DNA from: Bacteroidota bacterium
GTDB lineage: Bacteria > Bacteroidota > Ignavibacteria > Ignavibacteriales > Melioribacteraceae
Assembly: GCA_023453125.1 (NCBI GenBank)
Contig: JAEXUB010000184.1
Location: 62,001 to 126,000, forward strand
Direction: 5' to 3'
DNA: 64,000 nucleotides
Shown: in pieces, positions 55,157-62,969 of the stretch
How positions within the stretch are numbered: the first letter of the stretch is position 1
How the letters are laid out: every line of letters starts with the position of its first letter
Program-made: the position numbers and the translations under genes
The notes under the pieces: model-generated
Database searches by the model: none
Seen by the model: the letters and a program-made list of their open reading frames with translations, nothing else
What the model was told of the DNA's origin: nothing

Positions 55157-56518
55157 ATGAACTATTCCGCGTCATTCGAAGAAAACGACCGGTTTAAAAC
55201 CGGGATTGCACTTAAAATTCTTATTGTACTTTTCTGGATTATACAATTCTGGACTACACCGTATTTAAGGGGAGAAGATTTCTCAAAAATGAATTATAAT
55301 CCTTTGTTCGGCCGACTGGATATGCTTCTGCAGGAAGAAACTCTTGTAGGGGAGAGATTCGCCCTTATGGAATTCATATTTGCCGCTTTAATGATAGTAT
55401 TAATTAAAAAATTCGGAATCGGCTGGTTTGCAGAACAGGTTAGCAAAAAACTCTTTTTTGTATCTGCTTTTGTTATAGGTCTTTGTTTTCTTAACCCGAA
55501 CAATTCCTTTGATCAGTTGAAGTATCTACTGTCTTATTCTCCCAGAATACTTTTCTTTTTTCTTGCATTGCTTTTCATCTTCTTAAGAGTCAGAAAAGAA
55601 GCCTTTCTGGAAATTATTCATGATTTTATTTATTATGGTTTCTGGGTGGGACTTTCACAGGCTGTTATATCATCATTATTATTCATATCCGGAAACGGAG
55701 TTAAATTCCTTGGATCCGCAACAACAATTCCCCATGCGGAAATTGTGAATGTAATGGTAATTTTCAGTGCAATAGCTCTTTCGTTGTATCTCTCGTCACA
55801 CCGCAAGGTATTTCTTTTGATTGTCGTGATATTTCACTTTACTATCTTTTTTGCCGACAGAAGAACACCTCTGGCAATCTTGCTAATAATAGACTTAATG
55901 ATTCTTTATTATTACAGGAAAACAGGAAGCAAGCTCTTTTTCAAAGGGCTCCTTGCAGGAGGAATGTTATTCGGCATCTATTATTTTATAAATAAAGAGA
56001 CAGCTATAGACGTAGAATATTTCTTTCTAAGAATTTATGCTGTATTCGGGGGGAATATTAAAGATTATGGAGATAATTTTACCGATATGGGGCACTGGGA
56101 ACAGACAGCATTAACCTTCACAACCCTCTTTTCTAATTTCGAAGTGTTCTGGGGAGGGGGAATGCGCAATTACATGTTTTTTGTACAGGGACAGTCTGCT
56201 TATATTCACAATAGTTTTGCGGCTGTATGGGCATATTACGGAATTCCAATGACACTTTTTCTCTTTTATCTCGTTTTTGTCTTTGGTAAAAGAAGTGTTC
56301 AATATCTTTTTGAATCAAAAGAGAATTACAGCCGCACTTTAACAGCACCGGTGATGTTTTCATATCTGATGATACTGGTTGGGGACGCGTTTACAGGCGA
56401 ATATTTCAGCAAGCACTTTGTATATGCAGCGCTTTTTGCCCTCGTTCTTTCCTTTTTCCGACTGGAAAAGGAAGATGAGGAGCTGATTTGTACCCGGCTA
56501 ATACTGAGGAGAATTTAG
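55157..56518 (+). CDS. O-antigen polymerase/ligase-like membrane protein (Wzy-type)
   Basis: The 453-residue protein has about ten hydrophobic helices and a long loop before the motif YIHNSFAAVWAYYGIPMTLFLF, which resembles the catalytic region of the Wzy_C/O-antigen ligase superfamily. It would polymerise the flipped repeat units in the periplasm. It starts 30 bases after the GT2 gene. The family has little sequence conservation, so the Wzy role is inferred from topology and gene context together with the flippase and BY-kinase. Its C-terminus is followed closely by a GT4 gene. Confidence 0.8.
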   Translation: MNYSASFEENDRFKTGIALKILIVLFWIIQFWTTPYLRGEDFSKMNYNPLFGRLDMLLQEETLVGERFALMEFIFAALMIVLIKKFGIGWFAEQVSKKLFFVSAFVIGLCFLNPNNSFDQLKYLLSYSPRILFFFLALLFIFLRVRKEAFLEIIHDFIYYGFWVGLSQAVISSLLFISGNGVKFLGSATTIPHAEIVNVMVIFSAIALSLYLSSHRKVFLLIVVIFHFTIFFADRRTPLAILLIIDLMILYYYRKTGSKLFFKGLLAGGMLFGIYYFINKETAIDVEYFFLRIYAVFGGNIKDYGDNFTDMGHWEQTALTFTTLFSNFEVFWGGGMRNYMFFVQGQSAYIHNSFAAVWAYYGIPMTLFLFYLVFVFGKRSVQYLFESKENYSRTLTAPVMFSYLMILVGDAFTGEYFSKHFVYAALFALVLSFFRLEKEDEELICTRLILRRI

Positions 56519-56547
56519 TTCTGCATCAAATACTATTACAGGAAAAT

Positions 56548-57774
56548 ATGAATATCCTTTTCATTGGACATTTGTTTCCTAACCGCTACGAAAGCAACAG
56601 CGGTACTTTTAATATAAGCCGAATTAAAGCTCTTATTGAACGAGGGCATAGAGTCAAGGCCGTTATTCCGGTTTCTGTTATCCCCCCTATTAAGTATTTG
56701 GGTGCAAGGCCCGATATAAAGATGATGAAAAAGTACTACGGAAGTTTTAAACCAATTTATGATTTTGATGTTAACTCCGGTTTCGAATGTATTACTGTTT
56801 CCTGGTTTCCTGTTCCTTCAGCGATTATGTGGCCGTATCAAAGTCTTGCTTTGAATATCTCGGCAGGCATGAAAATAAAATCGATCTGCCGGAATTTTTC
56901 TCCGGATCTTATACTTCTCTCTGTTCTGAATCCCGAGGGTGCATTCAGCAGATATTTAAGAAAGGCAACCGATTCAGTACTATTTTCAATTGCCGAAGGA
57001 AGTGAAATTCTTGTCTATCCGGAAATATATAAGGGAATTGAAAAAATATGCAGTATAGCAGATAAATATTGCGATAAGGTAGTATTCGTCTCTGAGTCAA
57101 TGAATGAATCGGCTCAACGTCTTTACCCATTTAAGAACCATATTGTTATAGCAAACGGATACGACCAGGAGCATTTCAGCTTCTCCGAAGAAAGCGTGAG
57201 GCGCGATGGCAGATTCACCATAGTATCGGCAGGCAACTTGGAATACGTTAAGGGGCACGATATTCTAATTGAGGCAGTAAAAGACATTGAAGATGTAAAG
57301 CTCGTAATTGCAGGAAGAGGTTTTCTCGAAAGGGAGTATTCTGAGAGAATAAGAAACCTCGGGCTGAAAGACAAAATTGAATTAGCCGGTTATCTTTCTC
57401 CGGGGGAATTAAGAAAATACTACGCCAGAGCCGATATATTCTGCCTTCCAAGCCGGTCAGAAGGTTTCGGTATTGCCGCTATTGAAGCGATGGCCTGCGG
57501 TCTTCCGGTAATTGCCCCTCCGGTTGGGGAAATGCCCAATGTAATTGAAAATGAAGTAACCGGTTTAATGCTGAAAAAACTTTCTCAGGATCATATTAAG
57601 GATGCCATTTGCAGGGCTAAACAAATTATATGGGACCGCCGGCTTATAAGCAGTCGTGTTTCCGGAAAATATGGCTGGAAACAATGGGCTGCGGAAATAG
57701 AAAGAGCAGCAGTGCAATCTAAACTTAATAAATCGGGCTTTCAGGCGTTCAATCAAATGAAAGGGGAAAACTAA
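56548..57774 (+). CDS. GT4 family glycosyltransferase
   Basis: The protein (408 residues from the ATG at 56548) begins MNILFIGHLFPNRYESNSGTFNISRI. The GT-B C-terminal domain has GRFTIVSAGNLEYVKGHDILIEAV, ADIFCLPSRSEGFGIAAIEAMACGLPVIAPPVGEMPNVI, with the donor-binding E-x7-E. CAGGAAA precedes this ATG; the frame extends back to a TTG at 56488 inside the polymerase gene and is discarded. It is the second GT4 enzyme of the locus. The stop TAA overlaps the next ATG. Confidence 0.93.
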   Translation: MNILFIGHLFPNRYESNSGTFNISRIKALIERGHRVKAVIPVSVIPPIKYLGARPDIKMMKKYYGSFKPIYDFDVNSGFECITVSWFPVPSAIMWPYQSLALNISAGMKIKSICRNFSPDLILLSVLNPEGAFSRYLRKATDSVLFSIAEGSEILVYPEIYKGIEKICSIADKYCDKVVFVSESMNESAQRLYPFKNHIVIANGYDQEHFSFSEESVRRDGRFTIVSAGNLEYVKGHDILIEAVKDIEDVKLVIAGRGFLEREYSERIRNLGLKDKIELAGYLSPGELRKYYARADIFCLPSRSEGFGIAAIEAMACGLPVIAPPVGEMPNVIENEVTGLMLKKLSQDHIKDAICRAKQIIWDRRLISSRVSGKYGWKQWAAEIERAAVQSKLNKSGFQAFNQMKGEN

Positions 57775-59555
57775 TGTATATTCTTGGTATAAATCCGGGG
57801 CATGATGCTACAGCAGTTCTATTGAAAGAGGAGAGAGTAATAGCGTCTGTTGCCGAAGAAAGAATTACCCGCGTAAAATATCACTTCGGATTTCCTTATG
57901 AATCAATAAAGGAGTGTCTTAGAATTGGAGGTATTGGGCCTTCAGAAGTTGATATAGTTGTATTTGGAGGGAATGCACTGCTTAATGGGAAAGCTTCCTA
58001 TTCTCATTATTTAATGGTTAACTTCAGCGGTTTATATGACGTAAGCAACGAACTCCCGCTGTCATATGTAATTAGAAAAGTAATTTTTAAAATTAAACAA
58101 CAGGTAATAAAACCGTTAAGCTGCGGGCACTTATTTGCGGCTGCTTTACAAAAAACCGGCATTAAAGCGCCAATCAAGTCGTATGACCATCATCTATGCC
58201 ATGCCGCTTCAGCTTATTTTAATCTTGGTTATGATGAATCGCTTATCATCACAGCCGATGGGGCAGGAGACGGTCTTTCTTCAATTGTAACCATTGCCAG
58301 AAACGGAAAATTTGAAACTGTTCACACTGTTGAAGAAGATCATTCTGTCGGGGCTTTTTATTCGGCAATTACTAAATATCTAGGTTTCAAACGGAACCGG
58401 CACGAAGGTAAGGTAACCGGTCTTGCGGCATATGGAAACCCTGATCTGCTTAAAAACTCTTTTTCAAAGATGATTTATTCAGTCGAAGATGGGAAATCAT
58501 ATGAGTCGCAGATAATTGGCAGTATGCCCGCCTGGAAAAGAAAGCTTAAAAAAATTCTCCTTTTTTTTAGCGGCAAACCGGGATTTGTAAACGAAATCTA
58601 TATGGCTTATTTAAGAAAAGAATGCAGTTGTTCAAAAAAAGAGGACATAGCCGCGGCCTGCCAATCAGTTTCTGAAGAGGTGTTTGTCAATTATGCAAAG
58701 TATTGGGTGAATAAATGCAAAATCAATAAAGTAGGGCTTGCGGGAGGTATTTTCTCAAACGTAAGGATAAACCAGAAAATAATGGAGATTGATGAGATTG
58801 ACGAGGTTTTTATTCACCCGAATATGGGGGACGGAGGAATTGCCATGGGAGCTGCTCTGCTTTATTATAACGATTGTTTGATTAGCAAGGGGAGTTTTCT
58901 ATCGCCAACCGCAATTGATAACGTCTTTTACGGTTCTGAATACAATGATGACGAAATTAGGAAAGCAATTTCAAATCCGGAATATGAGTACTACTGTCCC
59001 GAAAATTTTGCTTCAGAAGTTGCCAGACTCGTTTATGAGGGAAATATAGTTGGGCATTTTAATTACAGAATGGAATACGGTCCAAGAGCTCTTGGCGCAA
59101 GAACTATTCTTGCAAACGCAACAAACAATGAAATCAACAATTGGCTGAACAAGAGGCTTAAGAGGACCGAGTTTATGCCTTTTGCCCCGGTTTGCCCCGA
59201 GGAGCTCGCCGATATAGTTTTTGCTAATTATTCCAAGGGTAAGTATCCTGCCAAGTTTATGACGATTACATTCGATGTAAAGGAGGAATGGAAAGATAAA
59301 ATACCGGCGGTAGTGCACGTAGACGGCACAGCGCGCCCTCAGACAATTACGCCCGCTCAGCACAAGGTATATTATGATATTGTGAAGGAATATTGCAGAA
59401 TTAGCGGGCTTCCGGCTCTTATAAATACCAGTTTTAATGTTCATGAGGAACCGATTGTAAGGACACCTCTGGAAGCCCTTAATTCGCTTAAAAAGGACTG
59501 TATAGATATTCTTGCCATAGGCTCATTTATTGTTAAAAAGAGAAAAAAGAATTGA
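57774..59555 (+). CDS. Carbamoyltransferase (NodU/CmcH family)
   Basis: The 593-residue protein matches NodU-type O-carbamoyltransferases. The N-terminal ASKHA-like ATPase fold begins ILGINPGHDATAVLL with SVAEERITRVKYHFGFP, SYDHHLCHAASAYF carries a metal-binding histidine pair, and ITADGAGDGLSS follows. The C-terminal domain has RMEYGPRALGARTILANA, KRTEFMPFAPVCPEE and INTSFNVHEEPIVRTP. It adds a carbamoyl group from carbamoyl phosphate to a sugar hydroxyl, using ATP. It overlaps the GT4 gene stop by one base and the next gene start by four. Confidence 0.95.
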   Translation: MYILGINPGHDATAVLLKEERVIASVAEERITRVKYHFGFPYESIKECLRIGGIGPSEVDIVVFGGNALLNGKASYSHYLMVNFSGLYDVSNELPLSYVIRKVIFKIKQQVIKPLSCGHLFAAALQKTGIKAPIKSYDHHLCHAASAYFNLGYDESLIITADGAGDGLSSIVTIARNGKFETVHTVEEDHSVGAFYSAITKYLGFKRNRHEGKVTGLAAYGNPDLLKNSFSKMIYSVEDGKSYESQIIGSMPAWKRKLKKILLFFSGKPGFVNEIYMAYLRKECSCSKKEDIAAACQSVSEEVFVNYAKYWVNKCKINKVGLAGGIFSNVRINQKIMEIDEIDEVFIHPNMGDGGIAMGAALLYYNDCLISKGSFLSPTAIDNVFYGSEYNDDEIRKAISNPEYEYYCPENFASEVARLVYEGNIVGHFNYRMEYGPRALGARTILANATNNEINNWLNKRLKRTEFMPFAPVCPEELADIVFANYSKGKYPAKFMTITFDVKEEWKDKIPAVVHVDGTARPQTITPAQHKVYYDIVKEYCRISGLPALINTSFNVHEEPIVRTPLEALNSLKKDCIDILAIGSFIVKKRKKN

Positions 59556-60424
59556 AATACGCTGTAATCTCACCAGTATTGAATGAAGAAGCATATATAA
59601 GGCATACACTTGAGTCCGTTTGCGGACAGACTCATTTGCCCGGGATATGGATAATAGCAGATGACGGTTCTTCCGATTCTACTCCGGCTATAATTTCTGA
59701 ATTTACGGCAAAGTATAAATGGATCGAAGTAATTAGAACTGAAAACAGAGCAGAGGAAAGAAGCGGAGGGGCTAAGGTTGTAAATGCTTTTTTCAGAGGA
59801 TACAAGCTTTTATTAGAAAAGAAAATTCAATGGGATTTCATTGTTAAACTTGACGGTGATTTATCTCTTCCTCCGGATTATTTTGAAAGGATTGCAGAGG
59901 AATTTTCCGGAAATGAAAAAATTGGACTTTGCGGCGGCTATTTAGTTAATCTAATTGATGGAAAACTTGTCAGGGAAATTCAGAACGATTATCATATACG
60001 GGGTGCTTTCAAATCGGTACGTAGAAAATGTTTTGAAGACATTGGGGGATTCAAGTCTATCTGGAATTGGGATGGTGTTGATGAATTGGAGGCTATATAT
60101 AAAGGATGGCTTACAAAAACGGTTGAGGTTCCTGTTGTTCATTTCCGCCCTACAACTTCTTCCTACAACATAAAAAAACATTCTTTCAAATCGGGAATTG
60201 AAGCATACAGGGAGGGGAACAGTATTTTTCTTGTTCTTTTGAGAGGGATAAAATTGGCAATGAAACCCCCAATTTTTCTTAACTGCTTCTTGTATATAGC
60301 TGGATTCTTTTCAGGTTTTATTAAAAGGGACGAAAAATATTTCGACAAGGATTTTTCACGCTTTATAAACAGGTTCCATTTCAAAAGAATTTTAAGAAAG
60401 GTTGCCCGTGCTGGTCGTAATTGA
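59552..60424 (+). CDS. GT2 family glycosyltransferase
   Basis: The 290-residue protein shows GT-A motifs: AVISPVLNEEAYIRHTLESVCGQ, WIIADDGSSDSTPAIISEF, and the DxD region FIVKLDGDLSLPPDYF. Its C-terminal hydrophobic stretch (FLNCFLYIAGFFSGF) may associate with the membrane. The start is TTG at 59552, in the TTGA overlap with the carbamoyltransferase stop; no other start keeps the N-terminal strand. The next gene starts before its stop. Confidence 0.88.
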   Translation: MKYAVISPVLNEEAYIRHTLESVCGQTHLPGIWIIADDGSSDSTPAIISEFTAKYKWIEVIRTENRAEERSGGAKVVNAFFRGYKLLLEKKIQWDFIVKLDGDLSLPPDYFERIAEEFSGNEKIGLCGGYLVNLIDGKLVREIQNDYHIRGAFKSVRRKCFEDIGGFKSIWNWDGVDELEAIYKGWLTKTVEVPVVHFRPTTSSYNIKKHSFKSGIEAYREGNSIFLVLLRGIKLAMKPPIFLNCFLYIAGFFSGFIKRDEKYFDKDFSRFINRFHFKRILRKVARAGRN

Positions 60425-61025
60425 TTATGGTTTAGGAAATTTAAGATCGGTCCAGAAAGCATTCGAAAGTATAAAGATTGATTCGGTTGTATCCGCAAAC
60501 CCAAGAGAAATCCTGAATGCTTCAAAATTAGTTTTGCCGGGAGTAGGGCATTTTGCCGCGGGTATGAAAAATCTTAAGGAAAAAGGAATTGAAGAAGTCT
60601 TGAATGAGGCGGCATTAATAAGAAAAACTCCCATACTTGGAATCTGTCTGGGAATGCAGCTTATGACGATTTACAGCGAAGAAGGGGGTTGCCCCGGACT
60701 AGGATGGATTAAGGGGAAGACATCATTGCTTAATAATAGGGTTAACGGAAAACCATTTAAGGTACCCCACATCGGCTGGAACGGTATTGAAGTAAAAAGA
60801 GATAATGCTTTAATAGATAAATCATTAGAAGTAGGGCGTTATTATTTCGTTCATTCTTTTGCTGTTACCTGCGAAGAAGAAGAGGATGAAATTGCTTCAA
60901 CTGAATATGGAATTACCTTTACCTCCGCTTTTTCCAAAGGGAATATCGCCGGAGTTCAGTTTCATCCCGAAAAGAGCCACGGACTCGGGATTCAATTACT
61001 GAAAAACTTTGCGGAGAAGTATTAG
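60408..61025 (+). CDS. HisH-like glutaminase subunit of a sugar amidotransferase (HisH2 type)
   Basis: The protein (205 residues from the GTG at 60408) is a class I glutamine amidotransferase of the HisH type: VVIDYGLGNLRSVQKAFES at the start, nucleophile Cys80 in ILGICLGMQLM, and His/Glu in VQFHPEKSHG. GAAAGG lies 6 bases before the GTG; the in-frame TTG at 60402 has no spacing to it. In surface-polysaccharide loci HisH2-HisF2 supply ammonia to WbpG/WbuX sugar amidotransferases rather than to histidine synthesis. The genes for a HisF2 and a WbuX-like protein follow directly, supporting that role. Confidence 0.92.
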   Translation: MLVVIDYGLGNLRSVQKAFESIKIDSVVSANPREILNASKLVLPGVGHFAAGMKNLKEKGIEEVLNEAALIRKTPILGICLGMQLMTIYSEEGGCPGLGWIKGKTSLLNNRVNGKPFKVPHIGWNGIEVKRDNALIDKSLEVGRYYFVHSFAVTCEEEEDEIASTEYGITFTSAFSKGNIAGVQFHPEKSHGLGIQLLKNFAEKY

Positions 61026-61026
61026 A

Positions 61027-61812
61027 ATGTTTCGTCCCCGTGTAATACCTGTCTTATTATTGAAGGGAAAAGGTTTGGTGAAAACCATTCAGTTCAAAGA
61101 AGAGAGATATATCGGGGATCCAATTAATGCTGTAAGGATTTTAAATGACCATGAAAGCGATGAACTGGTTTTTCTCGACATATCCGCCTCTAATGAGGAA
61201 CGTGTAATTTCAGCGGAGCTTGCCCAACAGATTTGCGATGAAGCTTATATGCCCTTTGCTGTCGGCGGAGGAATAAAAAACACCCGGCAGGCGGCAATAC
61301 TGCTCAAGGCTGGTGCCGAAAAAATAGTGATAAATTCTTCAGCGGCAGCAGACCCCTCTTTTATTCGTGAATGCTCTCTTGAGTTCGGAAGCCAGAGCGT
61401 TGTCGTTTCGGTTGACGCTAAAAAGTCTCTTTTCGGAAAATATACCGTTATGACCCATTCGGGAAGCAAAAAGTATTCTTTGGGACTAGAAGATTATTTG
61501 AGGATTATTGAGGATAACGGGGCGGGGGAACTGATCATAAATTCAATTGATAAAGATGGAATGATGACCGGATATGACATTGAACTGGTTAAAAAAGCGA
61601 CTTCTGCGGTTATGATACCTGTAATAGCCTGCGGCGGATGCGGCTCATTGAACCATTTGAGAGAGGCATATTTTAATGGAGGAGCTCATGCAGTGGCTGC
61701 CGGGAGCATTTTTATCTATCACGGTGTCAGAAAAGCTGTATTAGTCAATTATCCTTCGGACACAGAATTGATGAAAATATTTAACAGCGGGGATGCCGAT
61801 GGGCGAATATAA
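61027..61812 (+). CDS. HisF-like partner of a sugar amidotransferase (HisF2 type)
   Basis: The protein (261 residues from the ATG at 61027) is a HisF-like TIM barrel. It starts MFRPRVIPVLLLKGKGLVKT; histidine-pathway HisF has an Asp at the position that reads Leu here (IPCLDV becomes IPVLLL), so the cyclase general acid/base is missing. The second acidic residue is kept (VVVSVDAKKSL), along with the barrel phosphate loops VGGGIKN and IACGGCGS. This fits the HisF2 proteins that form an ammonia tunnel with HisH2. It overlaps the following gene. Confidence 0.92.
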   Translation: MFRPRVIPVLLLKGKGLVKTIQFKEERYIGDPINAVRILNDHESDELVFLDISASNEERVISAELAQQICDEAYMPFAVGGGIKNTRQAAILLKAGAEKIVINSSAAADPSFIRECSLEFGSQSVVVSVDAKKSLFGKYTVMTHSGSKKYSLGLEDYLRIIEDNGAGELIINSIDKDGMMTGYDIELVKKATSAVMIPVIACGGCGSLNHLREAYFNGGAHAVAAGSIFIYHGVRKAVLVNYPSDTELMKIFNSGDADGRI

Positions 61813-62968
61813 AAGATGCAGCGCCGGAGTTTGGGATACTACTGTACCGGGAATTAAGTTTGACTTGAACGGGTTATCAAATTATTACCATATGTTTCAA
61901 AAGTATGCAGGCGATTATCCAAGAGGAGTTGAGGGACTCAAAGCCTGGAATAAATATGTGGATGAAATTAAATCTGCCGGCAAAGGGAAGGAATATGATT
62001 GTATTATCGGAGTCAGCGGAGGCACAGACAGCTCCTTTCTACTTTATATAGCCCGGGAATTCGGGCTTAGGCCCCTTGCTGTAACACTTGATAACGGATG
62101 GTCTTCTGAGATTGCAGTAAAAAATATTAAGAAAGTGACAAATGCCTTGAAGATAGATCTTGAAACATATGTGATTGATTATGAAGAATTAAAGGATATT
62201 CTCAGTTCGTATATAAAAGCGGGGCTCCCCTGGATTGATTATCCTACTGATCAGGCCATAAAATCCATACTCTTCAGGATGGCAAGGAAATTCAAAGTAA
62301 AGCATATACTTATCGGGCACGATTTCCGTTCAGAGGGAACACAGCCGAATGAATGGACTTATGGAGATGCAAGACAGCTCAGGCATATCCAAAAGAAATT
62401 CGGCAGCAGGAAAATTAAATCATTCCCAAATATGTCGATTTCTGAAAATATCTATTATCAATATTTCTGCGGAATAAAAATGCTCTATCCCTTCTTTTAC
62501 ATAGATTATGATAAGCAGGCCGCAAGGGAATTCCTTATGAAGAACTATGACTGGAAATATTACGGCGGTCATCATCATGAAAACAGTTTTACAAAATTCG
62601 CAATTGCTTACTGGATGCCTGTCAAATTCGGATTCGATAAGAGGATAATTACTTTTTCGGCACAGATTTGCAGCGGGCATCTGACACGCAGTCAGGCTAT
62701 AGCGGAACTTGCTTCACCGGCATATTCTGTTGAAAATATAGAAGCTGAGATCGAATTTGTTGCAAAGAAACTTGGTATGGCAGGAAAACAGTTCAGGGGA
62801 TATTTTGATTCTCCTAATCATTCCTTTACCGATTATCCCTCATATCATCCGGTTCTGGAGTCGGTTTACAAACTAATAAGGCCTTTTATGAAATATTTAT
62901 TCCCTCAAATGCCGGCCTATTTTCTGCAGTTGGAGGAAAAATTAAGGGAGAAAGAGGCAGCGGAATAG
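61799..62968 (+). CDS. WbuX/WbpG-type N-acetyl sugar amidotransferase with degenerate zinc site
   Basis: The protein (389 residues from the ATG at 61799) is a PP-loop ATPase-like synthetase (GVSGGTDSSFLL, about residues 71-82) that resembles the WbuX/WbpG family converting a nucleotide-sugar acetamido or carboxyl group to an amidine or amide using ammonia from HisH2. Its N-terminus KRCSAGVWDTTVPGIKFDLNGLSNYY matches the family's zinc-knuckle segment, but three of four cysteines are replaced (Tyr, Ser, Tyr). The start at 61799 sits 6 bases after GGGG; the ATG at 61793 has no spacing. The gene runs directly from the HisF2 gene and is followed by another amidotransferase-like gene one base after its stop. 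Confidence 0.88.
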   Translation: MGEYKRCSAGVWDTTVPGIKFDLNGLSNYYHMFQKYAGDYPRGVEGLKAWNKYVDEIKSAGKGKEYDCIIGVSGGTDSSFLLYIAREFGLRPLAVTLDNGWSSEIAVKNIKKVTNALKIDLETYVIDYEELKDILSSYIKAGLPWIDYPTDQAIKSILFRMARKFKVKHILIGHDFRSEGTQPNEWTYGDARQLRHIQKKFGSRKIKSFPNMSISENIYYQYFCGIKMLYPFFYIDYDKQAAREFLMKNYDWKYYGGHHHENSFTKFAIAYWMPVKFGFDKRIITFSAQICSGHLTRSQAIAELASPAYSVENIEAEIEFVAKKLGMAGKQFRGYFDSPNHSFTDYPSYHPVLESVYKLIRPFMKYLFPQMPAYFLQLEEKLREKEAAE

Positions 62969-62969
62969 T

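Noticed and set aside
59013..59444. 143-codon minus-strand frame within the carbamoyltransferase gene
   Set aside because: It is antisense to conserved motifs of the carbamoyltransferase and has no promoter or ribosome site.
60408..61812. HisH/HisF pair as histidine biosynthesis genes
   Set aside because: The pair lies inside the sugar operon, is followed by a WbuX-like gene, and the HisF lacks the first catalytic Asp.
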